Positions 63,340 through 64,000 of a DNA stretch of 64,000 nucleotides are shown piece after piece. The DNA comes from Clostridium sp. (GTDB taxonomy: Bacteria > Bacillota > Clostridia > Clostridiales > Clostridiaceae). A program made the translations under genes and the position numbers. The stretch is taken from the NCBI GenBank assembly GCA_031292145.1, contig JARLHR010000045.1:1-64000 (forward strand), given 5' to 3'. The stretch's first letter is position 1, and every line of letters starts with the position of its first letter. The notes beneath the pieces are model-generated. The model did no database searches. It was given only the letters and a program-made list of their open reading frames with translations, and was not told the DNA's origin.

Positions 63340-64000
63340 ATGATTAGAGTAAGAGTGCCAGCAACATCTGCAAATATGGGGCCAGGATTTGATTCATTAG
63401 GGATTGCATTAAATTTATATAATGAGTTTGAATTTAGGGAGTTAGAAGATGGCTTAAAGTTCAATGGAATGCCAAAAGAATTTTGCAATGAAAAAAATAT
63501 AATTTATCAGGCAATGAAGCATTGTTTTGATAAAGCGGGCTATAAAATAAAAGGATTAGAAATAAGTGAAAACAAACAAGATGTACCAGTATCTAGAGGT
63601 CTTGGAAGTAGCTCTACATGTATAGTTGGGGGACTAGTAGGAGCTAACGAAATCTTGGGGAAGAAGTTTTCTTATGACGAATTATTAGAGATGGCAGTAG
63701 AAATTGAAGGTCATCCGGATAATGTTGCACCGGCTTTGCTGGGGGGCATGGTTGTTGCAATAGTTGATGAAAACAAGACTTTCTATGATAAGGTGAATGT
63801 AAAAAAAGGAATCAAGTTTGTTTCCATAGTTCCTAATTTTAGATTATCTACAGAAAAGGCAAGAAAAGTACTACCAAAAGAGATAAGCTTAAAAGACGGA
63901 GTTTATAATGTTTCAAGAGCTGCCCTTATGGTTTCGTCTCTTTCAAGTGGTAAGTTTGAATTAATAAAATATGCGTGTAAAGATGCCTTTCACCAAAACT
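63340..64000 (+). CDS. thrB: Homoserine kinase, 5' part (runs off the window)
   Basis: The first 220 codons are present. The sequence MIRVRVPATSANMGPGFDSL and the GHMP-kinase ATP loop PVSRGLGSSSTCIVGG identify homoserine kinase, with EGHPDNVAPALLGGM also conserved. It phosphorylates homoserine to the ThrC substrate. TAGGGGAA overlaps the thrC stop and precedes the ATG at 63340. The gene is truncated by the window end, not broken. Confidence 0.95.
   Translation, partial: MIRVRVPATSANMGPGFDSLGIALNLYNEFEFRELEDGLKFNGMPKEFCNEKNIIYQAMKHCFDKAGYKIKGLEISENKQDVPVSRGLGSSSTCIVGGLVGANEILGKKFSYDELLEMAVEIEGHPDNVAPALLGGMVVAIVDENKTFYDKVNVKKGIKFVSIVPNFRLSTEKARKVLPKEISLKDGVYNVSRAALMVSSLSSGKFELIKYACKDAFHQN

Overview
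The window is very AT-rich chromosomal DNA from a spore-forming clostridium. The evidence is strong GGAGG-type ribosome sites, a YunB sporulation gene, a clostridial-type HflX, QueH, a complete early tetrapyrrole cluster and adenine-rich codon use. The solventogenic C. beijerinckii group is my guess; the species cannot be fixed from sequence reading alone.

Layout. Positions 1-14880 are ordinary chromosome: PHP phosphatase, acylphosphatase, ndk, a PepSY protein, a class A penicillin-binding protein, yunB, hpt, hflX, a nucleotidyltransferase, a MocR-type regulator, a YigZ-family gene and yebC. Positions 14887-37829 are an integrated mobile island of about 23 kb. Its left end is the intact yebC gene and its right end is a second copy of the last 135 yebC codons, giving 414-bp direct repeats with five differences, all silent. 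Next to the left end lie a tyrosine integrase and a minimal type V-F CRISPR system (cas12f, a probable tracrRNA, an 8-repeat array) with no cas1 or cas2. Then come a serine recombinase, small regulators, a cell-wall-binding secreted protein, an HNH protein and a possible replication protein. The right half is a defence block: a DSR2-like sirtuin, a PLD-like protein with an unknown partner, a coiled-coil membrane protein, a second SIR2 protein, a multi-pass membrane protein and several small genes, mostly with their own terminators.

Positions 38244-49020 hold a large secreted GH53 galactanase with Ig-like, carbohydrate-binding-like and cell-wall-binding modules, then the tetrapyrrole genes hemA, a SirC-like gene, hemC, cobA-hemD and hemB. 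Between hemB and hemL (49021-56575) sits a second defence insertion, a RADAR system: a large P-loop ATPase (rdrA) and an adenosine-deaminase-fold protein (rdrB). The rdrB reading frame is interrupted by one in-frame TGA, and gene relics follow it. After hemL come queH, a DUF3867-like gene, an esterase on the minus strand, a DUF6414-like gene, thrC and the start of thrB, which runs off the window.

How the parts work together. The island and the RADAR insertion are separate anti-phage cargo in one chromosomal stretch. They would combine sequence-specific DNA interference (Cas12f), NAD-depleting abortive infection (DSR2 and perhaps the second SIR2 protein), RNA-directed deamination (RADAR) and one or more unnamed systems. 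Outside these, the most unusual signal is a family of three palindromes of about 186 nt whose two arms change together from copy to copy.
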